This document shows positions 1 to 13,398 of a stretch of DNA of 64,000 bases, one piece after another. Below the pieces are notes generated by a model, which saw only the letters and a program-made list of their open reading frames with translations, did no database searches and had not been told where the DNA came from. Each line of letters starts with the position of its first letter. Position 1 is the first letter of the stretch. Position numbers and translations under genes: made by a program. The stretch is from Siphonodentalium dalli (taxonomy: Eukaryota > Mollusca > Scaphopoda > Gadilida > Siphonodentaliidae), in NCBI GenBank assembly GCA_032622095.1, contig CP136068.1, positions 11,265,729-11,329,728 on the forward strand. The letters are read 5' to 3'.

Positions 1-607
1 AGCGTTACTCTGCTTAGCTTGTATCTGTGTTTACGTACTAGATTTACTCGACTCCATGCTTTGTCAAGCATAGACCCCAAGAGCCCATTTCATTGTTAAC
101 ATCCATCACAAATTTCATGATGATCCGACAAAAGATACGACCTGTAGCCTGTGTCAAAGGATTTAGTCGTATAAAGAGTAAAATACAAGATGGCTCGTTT
201 CCCATCTACATGTCCATTTTAACATCCATGACAATTTTAATGAAGATCCGACAAAAGATACTGTAGCCCGTGCTAATGGATTTAATTATGAAATCCAAGA
301 TGACCGCTGGTGGCCATGTTTTTTGTCAAACGACCCCAAAATGACTCGTTCCCATCTACATGTCAATGTCAATAGCCATGACAAATTTCATATTTATCCG
401 ACCAAAGGTACGATCTGTAGCCTGTGCCAAAGGATTTAGTCATTGCAAAGAGTAAAACCCAAGATGGCTTTTGGCGGCCATGTTTTTGGCCGAATGGCCC
501 AAAAGGACTCGTTCCCATCTAAATGGCATTGTTAACATCCATGACAAATTTTATGAAGATCCGACCAAAGCTATGACCTGTAGCGCGCGCCAGGGAACGT
601 AAACAAA
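1..607. repeat. Degenerate tandem repeat of 'ATGGC' modules
   Basis: About four diverged copies of a module of 120-170 bases. Each contains a 'catccatgacaaatttcat' stretch (near 101, 221, 371 and 537), then 'gatccgac', a 'ggatttagtc' block and 'aagatggc..ggccatgtttt'. Spacing between copies is uneven, so units have gained and lost sequence. A reverse-complement copy lies at about 22690-22790. No coding potential is seen. The array is cut at 608 by the LINE insertion. Confidence 0.75.
596..607. repeat. 5' target-site duplication of LINE
   Basis: The 12-mer AACGTAAACAAA lies directly before the LINE body and recurs exactly at 3904-3915 directly after the LINE 3' tail. Confidence 0.85.
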
Positions 608-3600
608 TAGTAGATTTTATCACTGATTACGATATCTTAGCTTTCACTGAAACTCACTTAGATCCCTCTTTTTCCTCAGAAAAACTAGAAATTACTGGTT
701 ATTGTAGCCCAATAAGAGAAGACAGAAATTCAGAAGGAGGTGGAATTTGTGTATATTTTGCACAGCATCTAATATATCGTAGAAGACATGATCTGGAGTT
801 TGATTCCTCAATAATTTGGTTCGAAATATGTTCAAAATCGCGACTATTCCTGTTCGGGTTGTCTTACAGATCTGATCAATACTGTCACCCGAATTATTGG
901 GAATTATTGGAAACATCTATTCATGATGCATTAGACATAACTGAAAACATTATACTAACCGGGGATTACAATTCAAATCTCCTTGATCCGGCCTCAAAAT
1001 TAAATGATATAATCAACTTTTACACCCTCAAAAACGTAGTCACGTCCCCAACAAGAGTTACTCAAAGTTCTCAAACACTATTGGACCCTATAATTATTAA
1101 CGGCGATTTTAATCTGCAAGATACTGATACCATAGATTTGGAAATTTCCGACCATTGCGGTGTCTATGCGACCCTCTGTTATGATAATACTCACACATCC
1201 TCTTTTAAAAGACAAATCTGGGACTATAAACACGCTGACTTCGTAAGGGCGGGTAATCTGATAAACGACCTGAAATGGAATAATCTTCTTCTCCCCCTTG
1301 AATTAAATGAAGCTGCAGAACTGTTCACTAAAACATTTCTCAATATTATGTACAAATGTATCCCATTTAAATATGTCACCATCCGAACAAATGATAAACC
1401 ATGGTTTAATTCAGAAATCCGCAGACAGATAAGACGTAGAGACAGGTTGAGATCGATTGCTATTAAAAAAAATACCACAGAAACATGGAAAAAATTTAAA
1501 CAATGTCGAAATCATATCAATAACATGAAGAAATATGCTAAGGCACAATTTAATGAAAATTTAGAAGAACGCATTAGTACATCTGATTCAAAAGACTACT
1601 GGCAATTAATTAATTACCTCCTCAACAAGAAAAAGACAACATTAATTCCCCCGCTGTATAGACAAGAAGGTGGGGTAAAAATGGATTCTAAATCATATGA
1701 AATTAACGATTTTGAAAATGCACAAATTCTAAACAAAAGATTCATTTTAAATTCCTCACTTGATGATTCAAGAAAATCATTACCCCCGTTGACCTCTAAA
1801 ACACAGAATATACTGACTGAAATTCCTTTCGAAATGCAAGAGGTAATTGATATTATACTAGCTTTGAAAACAAATAAGGCACATGGACATGATGACATAA
1901 GTGCTAAAATGTTACGCTGTACTGCACAGCAGATTGCTTTACCGCTGTCATTACTATTTAAAAAATCTCTGGAGGTTGGAATATTCCCGTCATCTTGGAA
2001 AAATGCAAATGTTATACCAATCTTTAAAAAAGGGGACCCCGCTGATAGTGCCAATTACAGGCCGATTTCATTGTTACCTTGTCTGGCCAGAGTATTTGAA
2101 AGATTGGTCCTAAAATATGTTTCCACTTTTTTTAATGAAAATAATCTTATTTACGAGCATCAATCCGGCTTCATGGCCGGTCACAGTACAGTTTATCAAC
2201 TAATTGATATATATCACCACCTTTGCCAGAACATAGATAAAGGTCTGTACACGTGTTCCATATTTTTTGATATTTCGAAAGCATTCGAAAGGGTCTGGCA
2301 TAGGGGGCTAATATATAAATTGCAGCAATATGGGATTGCCGGAAAACTTTTGAACTGGTTTCAAGATTACTTAGTAAATAGACGGCAAAGAGTCCTGGTA
2401 AACAATACTTACTCTAAATTTGAAATTATACCATCCGGAGTGCCCCAAGGGTATATAATGGGGCCTTTTCTCTTCTTAATTTATATAAACGATCTGCCCA
2501 ACAATCTCTGCTCTAAAGCTCGAATGTACGCCGACGATACCTGCATCACTGCTTCTCACTATGACCTACAATCCCTAGCTAGACAACTCAACAATGATCT
2601 CGAAATCGTATCACAATGGGCCAACAACTGGCTTGTAAACTTTAACCCAGCAAAGACCAAAGCTATGTCATTTTCCCTAACTAACAAAGACCAGGCCCCA
2701 AAACTATTTTTCGAAAACCAAGAAATAACCTTCATTAAATCGCATAGACACCTCGGTCTCGATATCCAAGAAATTTGAATTGGAATGATCACATTGAAAA
2801 TATATGTCGACGAGTATCAGGGAGACTATCCCAACTCAGAAAATTTAAATACAGTATCGACAGAAAGACGCTTGAAAAAATCTACAATACTTATATTTTG
2901 CCTATAATGGACTATTCTGATATTGTCTGGACGAACGCACCAAAATACTTGACTGATAAACTTGAAAGACTTCATAAAGAAGCTGCCAGAACTGTAACGG
3001 GACTAACCCGATCGGTATCCGATAAAGACCTACTCCTAGAAATCGGCTGTAATAGACGCGAACATCATCAGTTATATTACATATATAAAATTACTAACAA
3101 CCTTGCACCCAACTACTTATCAACTATCTTACCTCCTCGTGTTGGCAATGTCTCGAGATACTCAAAGCGGAACCCTGGAAACTTTTATTGTTACTTCTGT
3201 CACACAGAACATTTTAAAAAATCCTTCCTACCCTTTATGACACAATCATGGAATAAGCTTCCAATTAACGTAACTGATACGTTTAACCTAAAAGAATTTA
3301 AGGTCAATCTTAGTTTTATAGATTTGACCCTAAAACCACCTCCTTATTTTCAAACTGGGAGTCGGAAAGAAAATATAATTCATTCTAAAATTCGCAACGG
3401 TTGCAGTGTACTTCGCTTAGATATGTATGAAAACTTTATAGCCGAAAGCTCGAGGATGCCTTTCACTTCTTTTTCGAATGTCCATTGTTCCGACCGCAAA
3501 GAACTAAATTATATGATAGACTAGATGAGTATGCTTTCACAATAGTTGACGTAAACCACTTCCTACGAGGCGCCCCAAGCTTTCCACAGCATCGAAACCA

Positions 3601-3654
3601 GCTACTCTTTTACATTGTCCAAAAATATATAACAGAAAGTAAACGTTTCACTTA
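608..3654 (+). pseudogene. LINE endonuclease-reverse transcriptase, truncated and frameshifted
   Basis: The frame is open from the insertion start to the stop at 2778. Endonuclease motifs come first: FTETHLD (about 646-666), GDYNSNLL (about 961-984) and ISDHCG (about 1150). The RT domain follows: NYRPISLLP (about 2053), FFDISKAFERVWH (about 2260), SGVPQG (about 2435) and the catalytic YADD (2527-2538). At about 2775 the frame shifts and continues as WNDHIENICRRV to about 3440. A second shift restores a typical LINE C-terminal HFFFECPLF segment, ending at the TAA at 3652-3654. The catalytic RT residues look intact. Truncation in the endonuclease domain and the two shifts argue that it makes no working protein. 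Confidence 0.9.
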
Positions 3655-3903
3655 ACGAATAAAAATCGTAAACAACTTACGGCACGGCATGGCATGATAT
3701 CTACAGGAGAGGACATCAGGACCGGTATAACATCAATCACCAGACATCATCATCACCATTCTTATTATTACATGTACATTATATCTGTTAATCATCTTGT
3801 TTGAACATTTGTGTAAATATTGTCGGGAGAGGGGCCACCTTAAGTTGTTATAACTTGTCCCCCAATCCCTTGTAAACTGAGTTACAATAAATATGTTTAA
3901 ACC
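608..3903 (+). mobile_element. 5'-truncated non-LTR retrotransposon (Jockey/CR1-type LINE)
   Basis: A 3.3-kb LINE insertion bounded by the 12-bp repeat AACGTAAACAAA (596-607 and 3904-3915). It starts inside the apurinic-like endonuclease domain, the usual 5' truncation of target-primed reverse transcription. It continues through reverse transcriptase and a C-terminal region, and ends in a 3' UTR (3655-3903) with a small hairpin near 3840-3870 (AAGTT/AACTT arms) and an AATAAA-like tail. Two frameshifts break the ORF, so the copy is dead. The clade is an inference from the endonuclease plus the YADD-type RT. Confidence 0.9.
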
Positions 3904-3915
3904 AACGTAAACAAA
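3904..3915. repeat. 3' target-site duplication of LINE
   Basis: Second exact copy of AACGTAAACAAA, directly after the LINE tail. Confidence 0.85.
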
Positions 3916-6900
3916 GGGAAGGTTGACTTACGCCATGACGCTATGAAATCCGACTGGAGCCGGGCCGCCATGTTTATGGTGGGATCGTGGAATATAACGT
4001 CATAGCGTTACTGCATTTCCCCCATTGATAATAAGCGGTGTACCGCTTACTTGCTATACGTTTTGGGTGATTATCCAATGAAGGCATAAACAATGTGACT
4101 TGTATTATTGTAATTAAGTATCAAAACCATCCATGTTATCTGGAAATGACAGTGTGGCCTTTGTTGTGTTTGGATATATACACATATTCCCACACTTACA
4201 TATGCATGTACCTGGTATGTATGCACGATTACGCGGTGGCCGGTATGGCTGCGATCGACTTGTTTGTGGTTATACATGTACGTGTGCTATATATACATGT
4301 TGAGTCAACATGGGTGCGTGGTTTTAATGAAACATATATACATATAGTACATATAAATAACGAACATATACACAGCATGCTAGCTTCACGGCTTGTGTCA
4401 TTAGTATATACACGGATGCATTCGTCAAATAAGATGATACATGTACACGATTTATGTGGTCTAAGGCACTAATGCTAACTACTGTAAGATAATAAACTGT
4501 TCAGCATATATAAATGTAGGCATATATAGGTCAAATATAAGACACAAACAGGTGATACAATATATGTGTAGGCCCTAGAGTTATTCCCACTGTGCATATG
4601 GTCGTGGTGCCTGGAACGTCATGTTTGTTGTACTTTATAGCCTAACATATAGGGCATATCAGTACTCGTACGGTATATAATCCATTTAGGCAGAAATGAA
4701 GTTCCATTATATATTTACTTCTGACAAAGTGGTGTCCATAATTCCAACATATACCACAGTTGTCTGGGAATGATATTATGATTATATTACATGTCATTAA
4801 ATCACACACATATATACAAACACCAGATAATAGTATGGTACCAACTACTACCACGGGGTGGAATAATTCCCCAAATTGAATAAAAGCTTGATAAAAATAG
4901 AGCATTACAAATGATTCGGTTGCTAATATTGCTGTCCCTTCTTTGGACTATGGATTATTCAGATAATATCCTTATTTAGTTTGTTATTACATAATGTTAC
5001 AGTGGATATCTCGTCACTTTTATTTTAGGTTAGTTGGAATGTGCTCTCATGTTATTGGATTGATAAAACACAGGGTTCCTCAACAATGGCATGTCCCACG
5101 ACAAACGAAAATACAACCAGTTTAGTCAAGTATCATTAATGACCCATTTGTTGTCATTGTTCAACTGTATTACCAGTGATTAGTATTTACGCAAGCACAC
5201 AGTGAAATTAATAGTATCATACTGCCTGTCGTCACCTTTATCGTACCGACAAAGCATTGTGAAACAACATACCCCATTCAGTATATGAAGTGTGAACATT
5301 TAAGGGGGCGGTTTGTATTTAGTAATCGAGCCCATAGCTGAGGTGTTATGGTTTGTTTTGCTAACTTTCCATTCCCCCTATGGCAAGTTATAACATTATC
5401 GCAAGGTGATAAAATGTTTTCATAAAGTAACACAACATATATATTACTCATGGACACATCTGTTCAACAAATTAAATACTAAATGAGCTTCTATTTATTT
5501 ACAGAATTTCAAAAGTGTCGTGTCAGGAGATTGAAAAATTGAAACAACTCGAAGATATCCCGTTGATTATATGCTGTATATAGTACGTCCTGGTTTAGGA
5601 AACCGAACTAAAAACACTCCGGGATATTTGTATAAATATCTGTCGTCAACCGGACATGTTTCCCATGCACATTTCAACACCATGGTAGCTTTTAAAGACA
5701 TATTTTGCTCTCTCGTGTTCGTAATTTCCCTATAGCTTACCATGGTATCTAGGCACCCGCTTGTGGTGCGATTCATATCACTAGGCAAGCGTATGGCCCT
5801 TCCGGGTTTAAGCTATCGGCTCATTGGCTATAATTGAAATTGGGGCGATCCATACGGATGGGTCCATTGTATATAACAAATGGCTAAATCAGTTTGTCTG
5901 TCGTTCGGCTTTGAAAGTGTGATTTCTTGACGGAAAATGCGATGACTCGAGAAAACATTTGTCTCTCGACATCATTCGGCCATAGCGCTGATTTCAAATT
6001 AACAATTTGTGATGAATGTTGGTTTCGGAGGACATACATGTAACTCTCAAATTTGCGCCTATTGTGACAAACATTGTTAATAAACACTGGTCTGTTACAG
6101 TGGACTAGTGAACACCAATAGGTGACCCAACGCCGTGATATAGCTGACTGTCGTGATTCTAGGAGAACATTCGATGTGCATGAACTATGACACGGTCAGC
6201 TGACCAGGAGAACATTATCATTATCTCTCGGCTCGATATCACCGTCAGAGGTGGACGCTTTTGGTAGACCACTGTCCCACCATGCACACACCAAAATTAA
6301 TGTGCATTTACGTTGATATTGACCATAATGTTACCATCTTATTATCATTAAACATCTCATTTACGGTTATATTGACCATAGTGTTGCCATCGTGTTATCA
6401 TTAAACACCTCATCAGTTTAACACTTCGCTGTCAATGTCATGAGTTGACTCCCAAATTACCACAGTTAGAACTAGGCTAACGAATGATTCATCACATTTT
6501 CGCTTGTATATATTGTACATACCATATGGAAAATATCCTTGAACCATTCAAATTTGAATGCACACCTCAATTATCGAATGTGTACGCAGTCTACACATAC
6601 ATTGCTCGTGTAATCCACATGGAACCTCGCATATATAAGAGCATTCACTGGATTATCTATATAATTGCATATATATGATAATGCATTGCCATAGGGTATT
6701 CGCAAAATTTGTATACGGTTATTCCCCTTGACTCCTTGAGGCACATTCAAGGTAATCAAATATATTCCATTCTAGTTTATGGTTGCGTTTAACATAAGTA
6801 TTTACCCCCTGCTAACGCCAGCGTTCACAATTATTAACAAAATCTTAGCATTAGTATTCAAAATTACCCACTAATTTAGCGTTTAATATCTGTTGCATGT

Positions 6901-7327
6901 GTTCTGAACGTCATTAGGCGTTCAAATATTGGTGTGTTGAATACTAGTGTTATAAGTTGAACATTGGAGTTAAGATCTGAACTCAGGTGTTACAGAAAAT
7001 TTGAACGCTAGTGTTAACATATTTGAACACAATGGTTCAAGATTGAACACATGAACGCGTCCAATATCTGTTGCAATTTTAGTGTTCAACAACGAACATT
7101 TGTTTTTTCAGTGTAAATGTCTTCGCTTCATAGTGATCATTAACGATCTTCAAACAATGGGAATCATTGAACCTAGCTATGAATTCCACACACAATCATG
7201 GCGATTCTAATTTCGTTATCTGATTATCAGAGGTACTGTTGTTTATGGCGAGTCTCATGTTTGTGAACAATGTATTTAAACGCTCTTTATATGACTGTAT
7301 CAATTACAACTTGCGCCTTCATTTTAG
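3916..7327. other. Non-coding stretch upstream of the first recognised Ig exon
   Basis: AT-rich sequence with only short, unrecognised ORFs. Near 4034 there is a short perfect palindrome (AAGCGGT-GT-ACCGCTT). I see no signal-peptide exon, promoter element or conserved domain I could defend, although the 5' exons of the Ig gene could lie here or to the left of the window. Confidence 0.5.
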
Positions 7328-7615
7328 ATCCACCAAGATTCACCACTTATTTTCCATCCACGTACTACATGATAAGAGGATCAAATGTTAGCTTCAAATG
7401 CAGCAACTACATTACACCTGGAACTCCACCCCAGACAGACTACACATGGACAACACCTACCCAGACTGTAAAACGAGATAAGCTCGTAATGAGTGAGATC
7501 TCTGTTGGTGGTAGTTATACATGTCTGGCTAAGAACACAATGAAACAGACGATCAGATATAGCACTACTACCAAGGATGCATCAAATACAAACACGATGA
7601 CAGTGGAAGTTCAGT
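7328..7615 (+). CDS. Ig-domain exon A
   Basis: A 288-nt exon after a pyrimidine-rich acceptor (cttcattttag) and before the donor gtgagt at 7616. It is phase 1 at both ends and starts with a split Asp codon then PPRF. Ig features: VSFKC for the B-strand cysteine, YTWTTP for the C-strand tryptophan, and GGSYTCLAKN for the F-strand Y-x-C. So a normal disulphide is expected. It ends MTVEVQC, with the Cys codon split across the junction. No signal peptide is encoded, so at least one 5' exon is missing. Whether this exon is joined to the exon at 23450, about 16 kb away, is inferred. Confidence 0.8.
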
Positions 7616-7889
7616 GTGAGTTATATATGTATTGCAACAGTAGTATACGATAAATTACGTGAATTTCTTAGTTCGTGTTTGTAATATTTGTTCAAGTGTT
7701 GATTAACAACCTTTAATTATGCACCATAACTAGTGATCATGTTAACATTGTTGTGTTGTCGTCATCAGTTCTAATCAGGATCTCTGAACATAACATGCTA
7801 TTTTCTTAAGTCAACCACAGCATAGTACAGTTTTTGTGAGCTACAAAGATCAATGCAATATACTGATACTTTCATTTGATTCATATATT

Positions 7890-8197
7890 TAAAGGGTACT
7901 CATCTTGTGTAGTAAATACAGAGCATTATTGGAATAGAGGACATAGAACATTATCTAATTAAATGCCAATTATACAATGCACAGCGATTGTTATTTATCC
8001 ACGAAGGATATGATGTATGTAACATCACCACCGATATACTTCCACATGACTTTAATGAACTATCTCAGGAAGATAACATAACGATTTTCCGAGAAGTACA
8101 GAAGTACACCATTCGAACAAAAAGATTCAATAAAATCTCGACCGCAAACCAAAGACTTCCGCTTGAACACCGCACATGCATATCATCTATCATCTAA
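7890..8197 (+). pseudogene. LINE C-terminal fragment
   Basis: Translation gives IEDIEHYLIKCQLYNAQR, then LLFIHEGYDVCNI and a charged tail that stops near 8197. The 'ED.EHYL..C.LY..R' pattern is the conserved C-terminal segment after the reverse transcriptase in many LINE proteins. The rest of the element is absent and the upstream part is broken by stops and shifts, so this is a short dead fragment in the intron after exon A. Confidence 0.6.
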
Positions 8198-8615
8198 CAG
8201 TTATCAAATCGACTCATATCGACAAAAATCGCGTGAGAAATAGAAATAATAATGTTGATGTTATAAGATATTCGTACAAATCCAATTGATAGTGGTGTCG
8301 GCCCCGATGTAAACATGCTAGGTCAGAACACAAAATTAGTGCAGCAATTAACATCAATAGATTATCATTTACACTCCCGCCTCCCATCCCTATATGTGCA
8401 TATCAGACTCGCACAACCGTTTGATATGTCACCTCACTTCATATATGTATTTCAATACCTCCATTTCTGGAGAAGAGTATTTAACAACAAGATTATTTAC
8501 AAGTTTGAACATGAGTAAGACAGCTTTGAAAAATTATACTATACACTTATGTGGCAGCATATGTGAAAGTTAAAATGCCAAGTGTGCATGCTACATTATA
8601 AGATGGCGAGTGGAT
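8198..8615. other. Non-coding stretch
   Basis: No gene or clear repeat seen. The right part may be the 3' UTR of the minus-strand LINE whose reading frame ends at 8616, but I could not fix its 3' end. Confidence 0.4.
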
Positions 8616-9352
8616 TCAACCACGGCTGTATGTTGTTGGTTTTCCTCTGATCAGTGAGCACGAGGCAAGAAGGTACGTTGCAGAGAACAGTATTATTGCG
8701 TGCTTATTGCCGAGTAGATGATGTGGCTGTGTTGGAACATCCCCTCCCAGAGTAAGTGCTTGAAGTTCTTCGTCGCTCAAGGAATCGTGCATGAATACAA
8801 ACACAGAAACTCCATAGTGGTTGAGAATTGTCCCCCAGGAGCTATTTCGTAGCGACAGAATAACATACGAAGAGCAGTGCCTAATTGCATGGAGAAGTTC
8901 GTTGATATATTTCTTACCACATGTGCAGCATGTCAGATTATTGATGTAGGTAGTCTTATTGAGTAGCAGGGCGAGAGTCCGAAGTTGAACTGAACGGTTA
9001 GGATGCTGTCTAAGAAGTGTCCATATCGACCAGTGAGTGCTGGGATCGGAATGAACTAACCGAAACGTAGACAGTGATGGGTTGTTGTCAGCGGATGATT
9101 TCAAGAATGAGCAATAGTGGTCTCGAACAGCTTTCTTGTAAATATTTTTCCATGTATATTCGAAAGAATCGTAAGAGGAAGATTTATAGTGGTATTTGGT
9201 GTCCTTGAGGAAGGTGGATCAGATGGCCAAGGAAGTTAAATTTTTCATATGGATTTCGGACTCAAGAGGAAGGAGTCCCAACAAGCTGAGAGCGACGTCC
9301 GTTGATGTTCGTTCGGGAAGAGATTATATATATATTACACAGCATCGAAAGG
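8616..9352 (-). pseudogene. LINE post-RT region, downstream part of the split gene
   Basis: Resumes at the insertion edge with FRCCVIYI, a stop, then SLPERTSTDVALSLLGLLPLE. That is the conserved 'LP..T...A..LLLG.LP.E' block of CR1/Jockey-like LINEs. It continues to a long open frame (9104-8616) with a C..C motif (CCTCGKKYINELLHAIRHC) and HDSLSDEELQALTLGG. The reading frame ends at 8616. Confidence 0.8.
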
Positions 9353-9358
9353 CCCGCT
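9353..9358. repeat. Candidate target-site duplication, left
   Basis: CCCGCT at the left edge of the foldback element, repeated in the same orientation at 13766-13771. Keeping a single copy restores the LINE reading frame. Confidence 0.7.
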
Positions 9359-9649
9359 GATGATACAGGGCCCAGTTGGTTGCAAATCAGGAACGATAAC
9401 TCTATCCGACCTATATTCTATGCAGTACTCCCGTTGGTGTTAGACAGTTTGACCTATATTCTCCGCCCACGCGCCGGTCTATTTGTACCGGTTGGACATG
9501 TCCGGACATGACCCGCTGGTTATATCCAGACTTCTCCATATGAATGGTATATTATCTACATGTATATCACGTGATGATCTCGGTGGGGGTAGCTTCAGTC
9601 TTGAATGTTAAAGGGACACTAGGCTCTCAATGGGGATGATTCAAAACTT

Positions 9650-9890
9650 CAAAAATTTCAAAAATTTCAAAAACTTCAAAAATTTCAAAAATTTCAAAAA
9701 ACTTTAAAAATTTCAAAAAATTTCAAAAAAGTTTTAAAACTTCAAAATACTCAAAAATTTCAAAAAACTTAAAAAAACTTTTCAAAAAGAAAAAAAAAAA
9801 AAAAAATTTCACAAAATTCATAAATTAAAAAAATATGAAAAACTTAAAAAAACTTCAACTTTTTCTAAAATTGAAAAATAATTTTAAATT
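9650..9890. repeat. TTTCAAAAA-type simple repeat in left arm
   Basis: Imperfect 9-10 base units of the form 'aaaaatttc' in runs, ending in a poly-A stretch at about 9788-9806. The mirror-image copy is at 13150-13400. ORFs through it are low-complexity artefacts. Confidence 0.85.
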
Positions 9891-10749
9891 AACTGTCTTT
9901 TAATATATCTAACCCACTGCCACTTCTAAGGGTTCCACACTACACCTGAGGTGATATTGAGTGGTCTACACACGTCCCCTAAACCCTAGAATAAGATCCA
10001 GCCCATAAGAAACTCTGCTTCCTGCAATGCCTGTCATTCGAATCCGACGCAATCCCTACTTCTGGAGCAATGCCTGAGTTATTCGAATCTGGCGCAATCC
10101 CTACTTCCGGCGCAACGCCTGAGTCATTGGAATCTGACGCAATCCCTCGTGAAACCTACCGGCTGAGCGTTGTATCACATGCTTATTATTTTATCATATC
10201 GTGGAAATTCAATGTTTTGTCATCACTCATGAGATATAACCCATATCCACTGAAAAGGGGTGGATATCCTCTATTTATTCATAATTTTTCTTTGTTATCT
10301 TTTTTTTGTCCCTCTTTTTTATCTACCACTTCCTGTTTTTATTCGCTCTTCTTTTTCTTACAACGTCTAATCCCTCATAATCTTCGAATATCCACTTTCA
10401 TCTCCAAGTTTTTGAAAAAATTCCTTGTTTAGTAGCACCTCCAGATGGGCTCTATAGAATTTGAACTAGGCATCCATCTTGGATATTACTATTTCTATGA
10501 CTAAATCCGTTAGCACGCTCTACAGATGTCATATAGGTAGCACGCTCTACAGATGTCATATAGGCCTCTTCACATCGTGTTTTCCATAATGTATTCATTC
10601 CTAATCGATCCATTGACTGTAACAAATTAAATTACTCCCTCCCCCTGTATTGAGAATACATCCTTGATTATTAATATTTCCTCCTTTCATGGTATGCATG
10701 GTCCTTGGGACATCTTTGCTAATGTGAAGCCACGACTATTATATATATA

Positions 10750-11493
10750 TCTATTATATATTTTGAAGGATCTGTGTGTGTGTGTGTGGGTGTGTTTGTG
10801 TGTAATCGATGGACTCAAAAACGGCTCAGCCAATTTCGATGAAACTTTGTATATGGGGGTATTTTCGGGCTAGGAGTAACATAGGCCTATTAATTTTCAG
10901 ATCCGAGGTCAACTTTTCACGTGCCGATGTCAAATCTGTTTTACGCCGTTTTGCGCTAATATATTTCAGTTCGGTGCTCACAAATCGATTCGATATAGCG
11001 CGAATAATAAATTGCCAGTCATATAATTTGCACGGTTAGAATCTGTGTTGCTTCATCTTTCCAACGATATATAATATGTATGTATCCGTTTTAGTTATCT
11101 GCCTCAATTATTAAGAAGAAGTGGTACGATCTTCTATCATGGTAAATACAATGCGTAACTTCTATGACGTCGTTAGAGTTCATAACGTTAGATCACGTTA
11201 ACGCTCAACCGGCCGATGCATTTGACTGTTTCAGACGTCTTGGCGATATCTCGGGCACCGATGGTAATTTATCTTTACGTGTGTAAATGTGGCGCGTTTA
11301 TATACTTGAGTGGAAATCAAATCGGGTTAAAAGGTCAAATCGGGTAAAACCAGATGGATTTCGACGGGTACTTTTGTCGGGTACTTTTGTTCGGGCAGTA
11401 TTTTGGACGGGTCAAATCGTGACCCCACTTGACCTTGGCCTTCAAAATAGACAATTCAAGGTCAAACCCCGGACGAAGTCGGGTCACCTTCTA

Positions 11494-11494
<1 letters not shown>
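10750..11494 (+). mobile_element. Helitron-like non-autonomous element inside the foldback spacer
   Basis: Begins TCTATTATATATTTTGAAG followed by a GT-rich run. Its middle is of the 'atttcgatgaaactt' and 'ttgaccttggccttcaaaat' type. It ends with a short hairpin (cccggacgaagtcggg, stem CCCGAC/GTCGGG with one bulge), then 8 bases, then CTAG before T. A TC start and a hairpin followed by CTRR, inserted between A and T, are the known marks of Helitrons. Elements 59433-60044 and 60045-60627 belong to the same family. No Rep/helicase is encoded. Confidence 0.65.

Positions 11495-11546
<52 letters not shown>
11495..11546. repeat. (TA)n microsatellite
   Basis: Pure or nearly pure TA repeat directly after the CTAG end of the Helitron-like element. 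Confidence 0.95.
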
Positions 11547-11547
<1 letters not shown>

Positions 11548-12263
11548 TGCTATATACAGTCGACCTACCCAGGACCTCAGTTTTTCCTTTCCTGTATGGC
11601 TATTCCAAACCCATTTAGTGCAATGCGTTTGAAAATATACAGAGCGTTATTAAGAAGGATCGCTGATGCTTATAATATAACCAATATTTATTAAATTTTT
11701 TAAGAAAACCCATTATTGAAACATTGCGTTTGATAGTGTATGGATTTGACCATATAATGGTTATCAGTGAAGTGATGACATGTGCACTAAATGACCTCAT
11801 TCAGTAAAGGCTAGTTCAGACCATATGCGAACCACACTCATCACCCATGCCTATACCCAAACAAACACCATGGCGACAGCGAAACACTACGAAGCTTCTC
11901 CCCACACGGACACTGTTGTCTTCCATGGATAATTTTTTATCCCATGTTGAGACCAAATTTCAGCCAAAGGGATCCCGTGGTTTCTGAGAAAATTATATTA
12001 CAATTATGTACAGATGACGGACGAAGAGTGATTGGTTTTAGTTTCCACACAGATGTGTACAAACACGTTTTGAGACTGATATAGATGAAGTGTCCCTTTT
12101 ATTATTGTTACGATGTGAAGTTGGCTAGTTCATACACGTAGTATCAGTTTCACTGGCCAGTGTCACTTAGAAACAATATTACGGATCATTGTCACATACA
12201 AAGGTCTTCAAAGGGAAGTCTATAATATGAGTAATATTTTCGCGGGCTTTTAAAGTTGTATAT
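11547..12263. other. Foldback spacer, no gene seen
   Basis: The unique part of the spacer between the inverted arms. Only short ORFs and no domain I recognise. It ends in a (TA)n run at about 12257-12280. Confidence 0.5.
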
Positions 12264-13398
12264 ATATATATATATATATAATAGGTGTGGCTTCACATTA
12301 GCAAAGATGTCCCAAGGAACATGCATACCATGAAAGGAGGACATATTAATAATCAAGGATGTATTCTCAATACAGGGGGGGTGATTTAATTTGTTACAGT
12401 CAATGGAGCGATTAGGAATGAATAAATTATGGAAAACAAGATGTGAAGAGGCCTATATGACATCTGTAGAGCGTGCTACCTATATGACATCTGTAGAGCG
12501 TGCTAACGGATTTAGTCATAGAAATAGTAATATCCAAGATTGATACCTCGTTCATATTCTATAGAGCCCATCTGGAGGTGCTACTAAACAAGGAATTTTT
12601 TCAAAAACTTGGAGATGAAAGTGGATATTCGAAGATTATGAGGGATTAGAAGTTGTAAGAAAAAGAAGAGCGAATAAAAACAGGAAGTGGTAGATAAAAA
12701 ATAGGGATAACAAAAAGATAACAAAGAAAAATTATGAATACATAGAGGATATCCACCCCTTTTCAGTGGATATGGGTTATATCTCATGAGTGATGACAAA
12801 ACATTGAATTTCCACGATATGATAAAATAATAAGCATGTGATACAACGCTTAGCCGATGGGTGTGGAGTCAGCCGGTAGGTTTCACGAGGGATTGCGTCA
12901 GATTCCAATGACTCAGGCGTTGCGCCGGAAGTAGGGATTGCGCCAGATTCGAATAACTCAGGCATTGCGCCAGAAGTAGGGATTGCGTCAGATTCGAATG
13001 ACAGGCATTGCAGCAGGCAGAGTTTCTTATGGGCTGGATCTTATTCTAGGGTTTAGGGGACGTGTGTAGACCACTCAATATCCCCTCAGGTGTAGTGTGG
13101 AACCCTTAGAAGTGGCAGTGGGTTAGATATATTAAGAGACAGTTAATTTTAAATTATTTTTGAATTTTAGAAAAAGTTTTTTAAGTTTTTCATATTTTTT
13201 TAATTTATAAATTTTATTTGTTTTGCTTTTTGAAAAGTTTTTTAAGTTTTTTGAAATTTTTGAATATTTTGAAGTTTTTAAACTTTTTTGAATTTTTTTG
13301 AGATTTTTGAAATTTTTGAAATTTTTGAAGTTTTTGAAGTTTTTGAAATTTTTGAAGTTTTTGAAATTTTTGAAGTTTTGAATTTTTTGAAGTTTTCA

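Noticed and set aside
10070-10432. 120-residue ORF, mirrored at 12584-12965
   Set aside because: Lies wholly in the inverted arms, with different stops in the two arms and no coding-type conservation.
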